From Terriglobia bacterium (GTDB lineage Bacteria; Acidobacteriota; Terriglobia; JAIQFV01), in NCBI GenBank assembly GCA_020073085.1, contig JAIQFV010000016.1:46710-110709 (forward strand): a stretch of 64,000 bases of DNA. Reading direction: 5' to 3'. The position numbers and the translations under genes are program-made. The notes beneath the pieces are model-generated. The model did no database searches and was not told the DNA's origin. It saw only the letters and a list, made by a program, of their open reading frames with translations. This document shows positions 49,075 through 58,101 of this stretch, piece by piece (within the stretch, counting starts at the first letter, position 1; every line of letters starts with the position of its first letter).

Positions 49075-49789
49075 AGAGACCGGGATATTCAACAAGGCCT
49101 TCCTGAAATGGAACCCCTCGGCTGCACTTCCCAGGATCGAAATCCACTACTACCCCTACTCCACCCTGACGCACACCATCCGTTACCGGAAGAACGTCAT
49201 CAAGGTCCGCATTAATCACCTCTTCAAGAATGCCCCTACTGCTGTCCTTGAAGCGGTCGCCCACATCCTGTTCTCGAAACTCTACCAGCACCGCACCCCG
49301 GCAGAGGCCTTGGACCTGTATCATCGCTTCGTGGAGGGCAATCAGCACCGCTTCCGCGCGCTTCTCCAGGCCCGTTCCGGTAAAATCCCGGCGCTGACCC
49401 CGGCCAAGGGACATCATTTTAATCTTCAGCACATTTTTGACCGGGTCAACCGACGCTACTTTCGATCACAACTGATCATGCCTGGCCTGGGATGGAGTCG
49501 TCGTGCCGGACACACCAAGCTGGGTGAGTTCCAGAGCCTGCGGCAGGCCATTGTGATCAACCGGCGACTGGATAGCGCCGACACGCCCAGCTATGTTCTG
49601 GAATATTTGATGTTCCACGAGATGTTGCACATGAAGCACGGCGCCGAGATCCGGAACGGCCGCCGCTTCGTTCATACCAAGAAGTTCCGAATTGAGGAAA
49701 AGAAATATGAGGGTTATACGGCGGCGATGGACTGGATTCGCCGGGTGACGAGACTTCCCGAATGGGGCCATCGGCTGCGCGGGTTCTGA
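49067..49789 (+). CDS. SprT-like zinc metalloprotease domain protein
   Basis: A 240-residue protein with the HExxH zinc motif in YLMFHEMLHMKHG and a third ligand candidate in the following GRRFVHTKKFRIEE. The upstream fold (LQHIFDRVNRRYF, then GWSRRAGHTKLGEF) matches SprT-like peptidases. GTG 49067 overlaps the preceding gene's end. An in-frame start at 48971 would add 32 low-quality residues. No signal peptide, so a cytosolic role is likely. Confidence 0.82.
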   Translation: MNRETGIFNKAFLKWNPSAALPRIEIHYYPYSTLTHTIRYRKNVIKVRINHLFKNAPTAVLEAVAHILFSKLYQHRTPAEALDLYHRFVEGNQHRFRALLQARSGKIPALTPAKGHHFNLQHIFDRVNRRYFRSQLIMPGLGWSRRAGHTKLGEFQSLRQAIVINRRLDSADTPSYVLEYLMFHEMLHMKHGAEIRNGRRFVHTKKFRIEEKKYEGYTAAMDWIRRVTRLPEWGHRLRGF

Positions 49790-50113
49790 TTCCCCCCCGT
49801 CTGGGTCGAGATGAGCCTGCTCCCGCCTGGACTTGAGTGCCCAATCCAGGCTGAAAAAATGTCCGGCCGGTGTGTCCTCTGAGTACGGGGTTTCGGATAA
49901 CCGTCCCAGGCATCGCGCCGGCGCCGTCACAGGGTCTTCGGGACCGATACCCTCCCTATAAATTTCGCCGGCGGTGCCCGGCTTCTCGAGTCCCTTTCGA
50001 AGGCCGTGCATTCCTGTCGCGACCGATTTGTGTTAACTTCGCCTACTTCAGTCACGGGACTTGACTTCGATTTCAGGGGCGAGGGTGCACCCCTTGCCGC
50101 GGGAGACATGATA
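49790..50113. other. Intergenic region upstream of pgi
   Basis: About 324 bases. A GCCTGGA/TCCAGGC hairpin lies at 49825-49851 without a following T-tract. No gene and no strong promoter were found. GGGAG at 50101-50105 is the ribosome binding site for pgi. Confidence 0.5.
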
Positions 50114-51703
50114 ATGAATTCTCTTCAGCTGTGGGAACGTTACCGGACGTATTTGAATGTGAACGAATCGCTCGGCATCATGGTTGACATCAGCCGCATG
50201 AATTTTTCCGAAACCTTCTTCAATGAAATGCAAGAGCCCATTCAGCAGGCCTTCAGGAAGATGGACGATCTGGAAAAAGGGGCGATTGCAAATCCCGATG
50301 AGAACCGGAGGGTCGGCCATTACTGGCTGCGCAATCCCTCCTTGGCCCCCAATGTCGACCTGCGCCATGCGATTGAACAAACGCAGGTGAGGATCAGGCG
50401 TTTTGCGGATGACATCCACTCTGCCAGGACCAGGACAGAGCGGGGTGCGCCTTTCCGGCACCTGTTGGTGATCGGGATCGGAGGCTCTGCGTTGGGGCCA
50501 CAATTCGTCGCGAACGCCCTGTCTGCCCCGGACGACAAAATGAGTGTCTCGTTCTTCGATAACACTGACCCCGACGGCATGAGCCGGACCCTCGCGCGAC
50601 TCGGACCGAGGCTCGCTGAGACCATGACCGTCGTCATTTCTAAATCCGGCGGGACCAAAGAAACACGAAACGGGATGCTGGAAGCAAAGGGCGCATACGA
50701 AGAAGCAGGACTCCACTTGGGGAGGCATGCCGTGGCCGTCACCGGCGAAGGCAGCGATCTGGACCGGCTGGCAGGATCCGAAAGTTGGCTGGCGCGATTT
50801 CCCATGTGGGATTGGGTGGGGGGAAGAACCTCCGAACTCTCCGCCGTCGGATTGCTGCCGGCTGCCCTTCAGGGATTTGACATCGACGGCATGCTCAGGG
50901 GCGCCCGGACGATGGATGAAGTGACGCGAAGGAAAGACCCCCGGAATAATCCCGCCGCGCTGCTGGCAATGATGTGGTTCTCCGCAGGCCAGGGCCGGGG
51001 CGCCAAAGATATGGTGATCCTGCCATACAAAGATCGGCTTGAATTGTTCAGCCGTTACCTCCAGCAGCTTGTGATGGAATCTCTTGGAAAGGAAAAAGAC
51101 CTGGATGGAAAAATCGTCCACCAAGGAATAGCAGTTTATGGGAACAAGGGCTCCACTGACCAGCATGCCTACGTTCAGCAGCTCCGAGAGGGGATCAATA
51201 ATTTCTTTGTGACATTCATTGAAGTCCTCAAAGACCGCGACGGAAAGTCCATCGAACTTGAGCCCGGGGTTACCTCGGGGGATTACTTGAGCGGCTTTTT
51301 TCAAGGCACGCGACAAGCCCTGTATGAGAATGGCCGTGGATCCATCACCCTTACGGTCTCCCGGGTCGATGCAGAAACCATCGGAGCGTTAATCGCTTTG
51401 TTTGAACGCGCCGTCGGTTTCTATGGCACTCTGGTCAATGTCAATGCGTACCATCAACCGGGTGTGGAGGCAGGAAAAAAGGCCGCAGCGGGGGTCATTT
51501 CCTTGCAGATCCGGATTCTTTCATTTCTTGCCCAAAATCGCGGTCACTCCTTTTCGGCAGAAGAGATCGCCCGCGGGATTGAGGCCGGCAACGAAATCGA
51601 GACTGTCTTCAAAATCCTGCATCATGCCGCGGCCAATCCCGATCACGGGGTGCTTCTCTCCCCAGGGAGAACCGTGTTTGAGAACACATTCGGCATCAGA
51701 TAG
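50114..51703 (+). CDS. pgi: Glucose-6-phosphate isomerase
   Basis: Interconverts glucose-6-phosphate and fructose-6-phosphate. The 529-residue protein has [32 protein letters not shown] and the [11 protein letters not shown] signature. The last 60-70 residues ([20 protein letters not shown], then [10 protein letters not shown]) look like an added winged-helix domain seen in cyanobacterial-type forms. ATG 50114 has GGGAG at eight bases. Earlier in-frame starts at 50006 and 50108 are less well placed. Confidence 0.93.
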   Translation: MNSLQLWERYRTYLNVNESLGIMVDISRMNFSETFFNEMQEPIQQAFRKMDDLEKGAIANPDENRRVGHYWLRNPSLAPNVDLRHAIEQTQVRIRRFADDIHSARTRTERGAPFRHLLVIGIGGSALGPQFVANALSAPDDKMSVSFFDNTDPDGMSRTLARLGPRLAETMTVVISKSGGTKETRNGMLEAKGAYEEAGLHLGRHAVAVTGEGSDLDRLAGSESWLARFPMWDWVGGRTSELSAVGLLPAALQGFDIDGMLRGARTMDEVTRRKDPRNNPAALLAMMWFSAGQGRGAKDMVILPYKDRLELFSRYLQQLVMESLGKEKDLDGKIVHQGIAVYGNKGSTDQHAYVQQLREGINNFFVTFIEVLKDRDGKSIELEPGVTSGDYLSGFFQGTRQALYENGRGSITLTVSRVDAETIGALIALFERAVGFYGTLVNVNAYHQPGVEAGKKAAAGVISLQIRILSFLAQNRGHSFSAEEIARGIEAGNEIETVFKILHHAAANPDHGVLLSPGRTVFENTFGIR

Positions 51704-51849
51704 GGCTCCGGCCTCCTGACGGCTTGGACACGTCCGGAACCCGGCGGACAACAGACTCCGGTCGGGAGTTTACATCCCGCGGGACCTCCGTCGGCCTCGG
51801 CTTCTTCCGGTCCCCCGCGCCAACGCCCCGGTCATCGGCACTTCCCCGG

Positions 51850-52698
51850 TTAGCCCTTAAACAGATTGCTCACGACGAACCAGACATTCTCCTTCCGCTC
51901 CCGCAGTCTCCTGTAAAAGTAGGGCGCCCAATGCGTGCCAAACGGCACATAAATGCGCATCCGGTAGCCTTCGCGAACAATCGCTTCCTGTGTCCCCTTT
52001 CGGATCCCGTAAAGCATCTGAAATTCGAACTTGTCATTGGCGATTCCCCGTTCGGCCGCAAATTGCTTTGTCCATTTGATCAAGGAACTGTCATGCGTGG
52101 CGATGGCAGGATAAACTCCCCGGGTGAGAAGTTTCTCCGCGAGTTTCCTGTAATTCGCCCGGATCTCGCTCATCTTCTGGATGGCGACCGCGGGCGGTTC
52201 GCGATAGGCCCCTTTGCAAAGGCGGACTCGCGCGCCGGCGGCATTGAGCGCATCAATATCTTTTTCACTGCGGTGGAGATAAGCCTGAATGACCGCCCCG
52301 ACATGAGGGTACTTCTTCTGCAACTGAAAAAACACCTTCAGGGTCCGCTCGGTGTAAGGGGATCCCTCCATGTCGACGCGCACGAAGTTATTCAGGGTCT
52401 TGGCCTTCTCCAGGATCCGCGAGACATTCTCGACGCAGTAGTCATCCCCGATATCCAGGCCCGTCATGGTAAGTTTGACTGAAATGTTGGAATCAATCCC
52501 GGCCCCATGGATTTGATCGAGGAGATCAATGTAAGCTTGCACGGCACGATCCGCCGTCGTCCGATCGTGAACGTTTTCTCCTAAGATGTCGAGTGAAGCG
52601 GTCATGCCCTTGGAGTTCAATTTCCGCACCGACGTGATTGCCTGGTCCACTCGCTCCCCCGCTACAAATCGGCTTGCGAGTCGAAAAAGTAAGCTCAT
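51850..52698 (-). CDS. Proline dehydrogenase
   Basis: Oxidises proline to pyrroline-5-carboxylate with FAD and passes electrons to the quinone pool. The 282-residue TIM barrel is a stand-alone PRODH, without the P5C dehydrogenase part. It has SLDILGENV, ISVKLTMTGLDIG, VRVDMEGSPYTERTL, RLCKGAYREP and QMLYGIRKGTQEAI. The C-terminal YVPFGTHWAPYFYRRLRER is the catalytic-site stretch. ATG 52698 with AAGGAC upstream is chosen over 52806. It is convergent with pgi. Confidence 0.92.
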   Translation of the reverse strand: MSLLFRLASRFVAGERVDQAITSVRKLNSKGMTASLDILGENVHDRTTADRAVQAYIDLLDQIHGAGIDSNISVKLTMTGLDIGDDYCVENVSRILEKAKTLNNFVRVDMEGSPYTERTLKVFFQLQKKYPHVGAVIQAYLHRSEKDIDALNAAGARVRLCKGAYREPPAVAIQKMSEIRANYRKLAEKLLTRGVYPAIATHDSSLIKWTKQFAAERGIANDKFEFQMLYGIRKGTQEAIVREGYRMRIYVPFGTHWAPYFYRRLRERKENVWFVVSNLFKG

Positions 52699-53276
52699 AG
52701 AAGTCCTTATAAAGTGTTGGATTTTTACTGACGGGCATTCGACTTTGAGACGTCCGGGTCGAAGGCTATGGATGAAAATAAGGGGTGCGCGCTTGCACGA
52801 CGTCAACTGGCATCCCCGGGGCGCCCGATTGACGCCGATCTGCCCACTGCATTATAAGCGTTCCACGGCGTTCTTTTCAACCGCGAGTCGCGGCTCAAAA
52901 GGGTTTCCGATGTCTCGTCAGGCAAGAAAATGCGTTGACAATAATCTCTAGCCGCACTTAGAATTTTGTGGCGTACCTTATAAAACAGCACTGATCAGAT
53001 CTCATTCATTGCGTGCTCCCACTGTCTTGTTTCTCGACGCCTCTTTGGGTGGGACCGGAGCATGTCGTGGAAAGTCATGAATTCGCTGCTCCGGGTGATG
53101 GATTGGAGAATTGTCAGGAGGCTTTGCGTATCCTCCCGCCTCATTCGATATCTGGACTTAAATTATGATGACCCTGCTGCGCTGCCGATTGATGTTGACA
53201 GGGGGAAGGAATGTTTTGAACTCAAAACAGCGAGTTGAATCGTTACTCTAATCATGGGTTCAGGGAGATCAAGGTA
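52699..53276. other. Long intergenic region between PRODH and the kinase
   Basis: About 578 bases of divergent spacer. It contains a plus-strand promoter at 52935-52964 and a GGGAG ribosome site just before the kinase. No gene-like ORF. Confidence 0.55.
52935..52964 (+). promoter_or_regulatory. Sigma-70-like promoter facing the kinase gene
   Basis: TTGACA (52935-52940), 18 bases, TAGAAT (52959-52964). If used, the leader to the kinase is about 305 bases. Confidence 0.5.
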
Positions 53277-55475
53277 ATGATCGGAAGAGAGATCGAAGGG
53301 TTTCAGATCATCGAAAAGCTCGGGGAAGGTGGAATGGGTGAGGTGTATCGAGCCACGGACACTTCGCTGGGTCGTGTCGTCGCATTGAAGTTGCTGCATA
53401 CTGAGTTGACGAAGGAGCCCCAACTCACCGAGCGGTTTCTTTCAGAAGCACGAACCCAGGCACAGCTCAACCATCCCAACCTGGCTACTCTCTATCGGTT
53501 GTTTCAATTCGAAGGCAGTTACTGCATGGTAATGGAATATGTCGACGGGGAGACCTTCGCCCAGATGATCCGGCGGGTGGGTCCGATCGCACAGGAGCGA
53601 GCCATTCCCCTCTTCAAGCAGGCGCTGGCCGGTTTGGCGCATGCACATCATGCCGGGATCATTCACCGGGATATCAAGCCGTCCAACCTCATGGTGAACA
53701 AGGACGGGATTGTCAAGGTGATGGATTTTGGCATTGCCAAGATTTTGGGAGGGCGCGGGTTGACCGCGACGGGAGTGCGCCTGGGGACCCTCTATTACAT
53801 GTCTCCGGAGCAGATCCGAAACCAGCCGCTCGACATCCGTACCGATATCTATGCCTTAGGCATCACGCTTTATGAAATGCTGACCGGTCGTGTTCCATTT
53901 GACAGCAACAGTGACTACGACCTGATGCAACAGCATATCCAACAAACGCCTCCGCTTCCTCGCCAGTTCTTTCCTTATTTATCTCCGGCCGTGGAAGATG
54001 CGGTTCTGCAATCGTTGGAGAAGGAGCCGTCGCGCCGATTTCAGACGGTCGAGGCATTCTCAAGGGCACTGGACGAAGGAATGAAGACGGTCACGGGCAT
54101 TGGGGGAGCTACGGTGGCGCTCCACCCCACGGCCATGGACCAGACCATCGTTTCCCCTCGGCAGTCTCAAGCGGTTCCGCGGACGCCTACTCCTTCGGGA
54201 GGCGGCGGTCCCGCTTCTTCACCACCACGCGTTTTTACCCCCATGCCAGCTGCTCCACCTCCAAGACCGGCAACACCGATTCCAACGGGCGGAGGTCAAA
54301 TGGCAGGACCGCCCCCTCGGGTGAGCACCCCAGCGTTACCGCCCCCGGTGCCATCTCCAAGAACCCCCTTTCCGGGACCCGGGCGACCCGGGACACCAAT
54401 TCCACGCGTCGCGACTCCGGCGCCGTCAGGACCAGTCCCTCCGGCCAGAACCCCTCTCCCAACGGGAGGTGGACAGCCGCCGTTGTCCAGTACACGTGTC
54501 GCAACGCCGCTCCCCCATCCCACGGGTCTCTCATCCTCGACACCCCCTCCATCGACTGGAGGCTATGTACCGGGTCCGGGATCCTGGCCTCCGCCGACAC
54601 CATTGCCTGGAGGCTACGCACCTCCCATGACTGGCGGAGGAGTTCCCCCTGTGGGAGTGAAGAGGAACTTGACCCCTTTGATCCTGGTAGGGGTAGCTCT
54701 CCTGGTGATCGGTGCGGTGGTCGTGATTATTGCCGCCAAGCGTTTTCTGAACAGGCCCAAACAGGATGTTGCGGTCTCTGAGTCATCGGGGAGTTCTCAA
54801 CCGACATCGACTTCAACACCTCCTACGAGTAGCGCCGCGACACCGCAGCAGAACCCTGAACCTGTCGCTGCTCCGTCTCCACCTCCCCCGGAGACCACTG
54901 GAGCGACCCAACCGGCGGAACCAAAACCTGTCGCCAAGACGCCTGCCAAGGAGCCCCGTAAGGGCAAAGGCACTCCCCCACGCAACACAACGGAAACTCC
55001 TCCTCTGCCCGTCTTGACGCCGGAGCAGCAGGCCCAAATCCAGCAGCAGATTGACTCTGAGAAACAGCGCCAGTTGCAGCAACAGATCAAGGACCAGCAG
55101 AAGTCCGTGCCGCCGCCGGTCCAGCCGCCTTCAACTCCGGTCGAGAACAAAGCACCTGCCTCTCAGAGCTATCGCGTGGCACATTCCCACGGGGGTTTCA
55201 ATTTTGATCAAAAATGTGTTGGGACCCTTACAGTGAGTAAGGCACGGATGACCTTCAGCCCGGATTCCGGATCGCATGCCTTCGATGTGGCCATCGGGGA
55301 TGTCAAGGAGGTCAAGAAGAACAGCGGTTTCTGGTCCGTCCCCTCCTTTCATATCAGACTGAAGAATGGAGAGAATTATAATCTGGCGAGATTCACAACG
55401 GATAATCGCGTGGTCTCAGGAGTAGACATTCTTCCCCAGATCGATGCTCTCCTGCCGCCGGGGGTCAAACACTAA
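53277..55475 (+). CDS. Membrane Ser/Thr protein kinase with Pro-rich linkers
   Basis: A 732-residue eukaryotic-like kinase. The domain spans residues 1-270: glycine loop LGEGGMGEVYRA, Lys38 in VALKLL, catalytic HRDIKPSN with Asp132, DFG at 150-152, and TLYYMSPEQIR. A Pro/Thr-rich linker of about 170 residues follows. A transmembrane segment lies near 464-487 (PLILVGVALLVIGAVVVII), and then a second Pro-rich and Gln-rich region. The last 100 residues form a compact domain (GNFNFDQKCVGTLTVSKARM-like). ATG 53277 is the family start. A PP2C gene follows. Confidence 0.9.
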   Translation: MIGREIEGFQIIEKLGEGGMGEVYRATDTSLGRVVALKLLHTELTKEPQLTERFLSEARTQAQLNHPNLATLYRLFQFEGSYCMVMEYVDGETFAQMIRRVGPIAQERAIPLFKQALAGLAHAHHAGIIHRDIKPSNLMVNKDGIVKVMDFGIAKILGGRGLTATGVRLGTLYYMSPEQIRNQPLDIRTDIYALGITLYEMLTGRVPFDSNSDYDLMQQHIQQTPPLPRQFFPYLSPAVEDAVLQSLEKEPSRRFQTVEAFSRALDEGMKTVTGIGGATVALHPTAMDQTIVSPRQSQAVPRTPTPSGGGGPASSPPRVFTPMPAAPPPRPATPIPTGGGQMAGPPPRVSTPALPPPVPSPRTPFPGPGRPGTPIPRVATPAPSGPVPPARTPLPTGGGQPPLSSTRVATPLPHPTGLSSSTPPPSTGGYVPGPGSWPPPTPLPGGYAPPMTGGGVPPVGVKRNLTPLILVGVALLVIGAVVVIIAAKRFLNRPKQDVAVSESSGSSQPTSTSTPPTSSAATPQQNPEPVAAPSPPPPETTGATQPAEPKPVAKTPAKEPRKGKGTPPRNTTETPPLPVLTPEQQAQIQQQIDSEKQRQLQQQIKDQQKSVPPPVQPPSTPVENKAPASQSYRVAHSHGGFNFDQKCVGTLTVSKARMTFSPDSGSHAFDVAIGDVKEVKKNSGFWSVPSFHIRLKNGENYNLARFTTDNRVVSGVDILPQIDALLPPGVKH

Positions 55476-55547
55476 GATGCCTTGATCTCCCTGGATGGAT
55501 CGGACCCGCTGGCCGGGACGGGATACATCATTTTTTGATTCTCATTA

Positions 55548-56306
55548 ATGAAAATTCAAGTCGCACAAGCCTCTCATATCGGAATGCATCGCCGCGAGAA
55601 TCAGGATTCCGTTAACTACGTGAATCCTGAAGGCAGGCGTCTTCAGAAGGCATTGGGCTGCCTGCTCATGGTGGCGGATGGGATGGGAGGAGCGGCCGGC
55701 GGCAGAGTCGCCAGCGAGATGGCGGTCTCAATCATTCCAAGCGTTTACTTTCAAAATACGGTGGACCCGCTGGAGAGCTTGAGACTCGCATTCGAATCTG
55801 CCAATACCGAGATTTTCCAGCGAAGTCAGAATGATCCCGCTCTGCGCGGGATGGGGACGACCGTGACGGCCGTTGCTTTCATCGATGGCCGCTACATTTC
55901 GGCTCACATCGGTGACACCAGACTCTATCGCCTGCGCAAACATACCTTTGAACGATTGACCTCTGATCATTCCATGGTTGCCCAGATGGTTCGCGAAGGA
56001 CTGATCCAGGAGGAGGACGCCCGTCACCATCCCCACCGAAACGTGCTTCTGCGGTCCATGGGAATTCAAGAGAATTTGGTGGTGGATTTTCAGTCAGACC
56101 GCATCAAGGCAAATGATCTCTACGTGCTCTGTACGGACGGGCTGCACGGCCTGGTCGAGGACAACGAGATTGCCGCGATTGCCGACAGCAATCCGCCCAA
56201 GGAAGCGTGTGAGGCCCTGGTTAACCTCGCCAATGAACGCGGAGGCTTTGACAACATTACCGTTCAAATCGCCCAGATCGAGAGCACTGGCTGGCTTCAA
56301 GGATAG
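55548..56306 (+). CDS. PP2C-family protein phosphatase
   Basis: A 252-residue PPM-type Ser/Thr phosphatase that reverses kinase signalling. Metal-binding motifs: RRENQDSVNY near residue 15, MVADGMGGAAGG near 42, GMGTTVTAVAFIDG, AHIGDTRLYRLR, and late TDGLHGLV with ERGGFDNITV. All the conserved aspartates are present. It is 72 bases downstream of the kinase. Confidence 0.93.
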   Translation: MKIQVAQASHIGMHRRENQDSVNYVNPEGRRLQKALGCLLMVADGMGGAAGGRVASEMAVSIIPSVYFQNTVDPLESLRLAFESANTEIFQRSQNDPALRGMGTTVTAVAFIDGRYISAHIGDTRLYRLRKHTFERLTSDHSMVAQMVREGLIQEEDARHHPHRNVLLRSMGIQENLVVDFQSDRIKANDLYVLCTDGLHGLVEDNEIAAIADSNPPKEACEALVNLANERGGFDNITVQIAQIESTGWLQG

Positions 56307-56357
56307 CCGTCTGCGCCCGCCTGTTTTCCAGCGGCAGCAGCCGGACCTATGGCTTTC

Positions 56358-57005
56358 CTACTTGAGCCGGCCCGCAGCGATTCTCCTCAATGCCTCGGAT
56401 ACACTCGCGACCGGCAGGCCCATCACATTGAAGTAACATCCTTCGATCCGTGTCACAAATTTTGAAGCCAAGCCTTGAACGGCATAGGCCCCGGCCTTGT
56501 CAAACGGCTCTCCGGAATCGATGTAGCTTTCGATGTCGGTCTCACTCAACGGGGAGAAAGTGACCCGCGTGCGCTCGCTCCAACGGAGCGAACGATGAGT
56601 GGCGTGACAAATGAGGGCGACGCCGGTGATGACCCAATGCGACCGGCCCGAGAGCAATCGCAACATCCGGCGGGCTTCGCCCCGGGAACGTGGTTTGCCG
56701 AGGATCTTGCCTCCCACACAAACGATGGTGTCTGCTGCAAGGATTACAGCATCCGGGGAGACATCGGCCACGACGGAACGGGCCTTCTTCAATGCGAGTC
56801 GGATCGCATAGGCGGACCGTCTCTCCCCTGAGCGCCGGGGACCCTCCACAACCTCGCCCGGCATGCTTCGAAATCGAATGCCCGCATTCCGGAGAATCTG
56901 ACGACGCCGGGGAGAGGAAGAGGCGAGGATGATCTCCAACCGCCCTTCCTGATCCCGGCTGCTTTTCGTGGACTGGGTTCTGCCCTTTTCCATGATTTCT
57001 TTCAC
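56358..57005 (-). CDS. maf: Maf-like nucleoside triphosphate pyrophosphatase
   Basis: Hydrolyses dTTP/UTP or modified nucleotides, by family. The 215-residue protein has the ILASSSPRRRQIL start, VILAADTIVCVGGKILGKP and the C-terminal GAYAVQGLASKFVTRIEGCYFNVMGLP. The first 23 residues are an added basic stretch before LEIILASS. It is convergent with the phosphatase. Confidence 0.93.
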   Translation of the reverse strand: MKEIMEKGRTQSTKSSRDQEGRLEIILASSSPRRRQILRNAGIRFRSMPGEVVEGPRRSGERRSAYAIRLALKKARSVVADVSPDAVILAADTIVCVGGKILGKPRSRGEARRMLRLLSGRSHWVITGVALICHATHRSLRWSERTRVTFSPLSETDIESYIDSGEPFDKAGAYAVQGLASKFVTRIEGCYFNVMGLPVASVSEALRRIAAGRLK

Positions 57006-57188
57006 CCGAGTGTGGCGCCATTTTATCGAATTTCCCGCAGCCAGGCCATCCTCACGTGAGGAAGAATTTCACAATTCATTTTTTTTTGTTTCCAAAAAAA
57101 GATTTTTGCTGTACAAGAAGTCACCCGCATTTCAGTTCGTGATCAGTTTTTTCAACTCCAGTGAATTTTTGAGGAAAGTACTTCACGC

Positions 57189-57533
57189 ATGCAGCACGTC
57201 ACCCGAATGTTCCCTGGGCTTCTGCAAAGCCTGCGTCACTCACCCTCTCTCATGACATCGGTGTGGCGCGCGGTGTGGATCGCCAATGTGGGAGAAGCGA
57301 CGGCCACGCATACTCATGTCTCCCGCTTCGAGAAGGGAACCCTCACGGTCCTCGTCGATCACCACGCCTGGCATCAACAATTGATCCGGATACGACCGGA
57401 TCTCATTAAGACTCTGAATCAAGCTTGCGGCAAGACCGCGCTGATGGATGTCGAGTTTATCTACAACGCTTCTCAAACCGCTCCGTCGAAGGTCTCCGCT
57501 GCCGGGATTTCGGACCATCCTACCCTCCCATGA
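57189..57533 (+). CDS. DUF721/DciA-like protein
   Basis: A 114-residue protein with the DUF721 core: SVWRAVWIANVGEATATHTH, then LTVLVDHHAWHQQLIRIRP and DVEFIYNAS. DUF721 includes the DnaB-loading factor DciA, but the KH-like part here is minimal, so loading function is inferred. GAGGAAAG precedes ATG 57189. Divergent from maf across an AT-rich spacer. Confidence 0.75.
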   Translation: MQHVTRMFPGLLQSLRHSPSLMTSVWRAVWIANVGEATATHTHVSRFEKGTLTVLVDHHAWHQQLIRIRPDLIKTLNQACGKTALMDVEFIYNASQTAPSKVSAAGISDHPTLP

Positions 57534-57755
57534 AAATAGCGGGTCAGCCTCGGCCGCCGTGTCCCCTGCCCCGATTCTTGGGGTACTCGATGGAGGGGGC
57601 GGATTGCCAGTACACTGAGTAGACGGGGATTCCTGATCTGCACGACCCCTCTTGCGAGCCTTCCTCATTCCCGAGTGTCTAATCCAGTTGATTTTCAATG
57701 TCTCTAATGTTAGTTTCATCCCCTCATTTTTCTCAAGATTATCGAGGCGGAAGAA

Positions 57756-58067
57756 ATGAAGATTTCAGAAGAAGAAGTCCGGTATGTGGCCAAACTTGCC
57801 AACCTTGAACTCACTTCCGAGGAAGTCAAGACGTTTACCAATCAGTTGAGCAGTATTCTCGAACACATGGAGACATTGAGCGAAGTGTCTACCGACCACG
57901 TCGAGCCCATGACGAGGATTCCCGACTTCGGAGAGTTGGCTTCGTCCTCGACTCCTTTCCGTGAAGACGTCCCCGGACCCACGATTGGCACTGAACGGGC
58001 TTTGGGGAACGCGCCCGATCCCGGTGAAAAATACTTTAGGGTGCCCAAAGTGATTGCAGACCGTTAA
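57756..58067 (+). CDS. gatC: Glutamyl/aspartyl-tRNA amidotransferase subunit C
   Basis: The small subunit of the GatCAB enzyme that forms Gln-tRNA or Asn-tRNA. Its 103 residues carry the family pattern: ISEEEVRYVAKLANLELTSE, then LSSILEHMETLSEVSTDHVE and FREDVPG. gatA starts 34 bases later; gatB is not in the window. Confidence 0.95.
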   Translation: MKISEEEVRYVAKLANLELTSEEVKTFTNQLSSILEHMETLSEVSTDHVEPMTRIPDFGELASSSTPFREDVPGPTIGTERALGNAPDPGEKYFRVPKVIADR

Positions 58068-58101
58068 CCCGTAGCCTGGGACTTTACCCAATCGACTGCC
58101 T

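Noticed and set aside
50048..51316. 422-codon open frame on the minus strand
   Set aside because: Antisense to pgi, whose catalytic motifs are intact.
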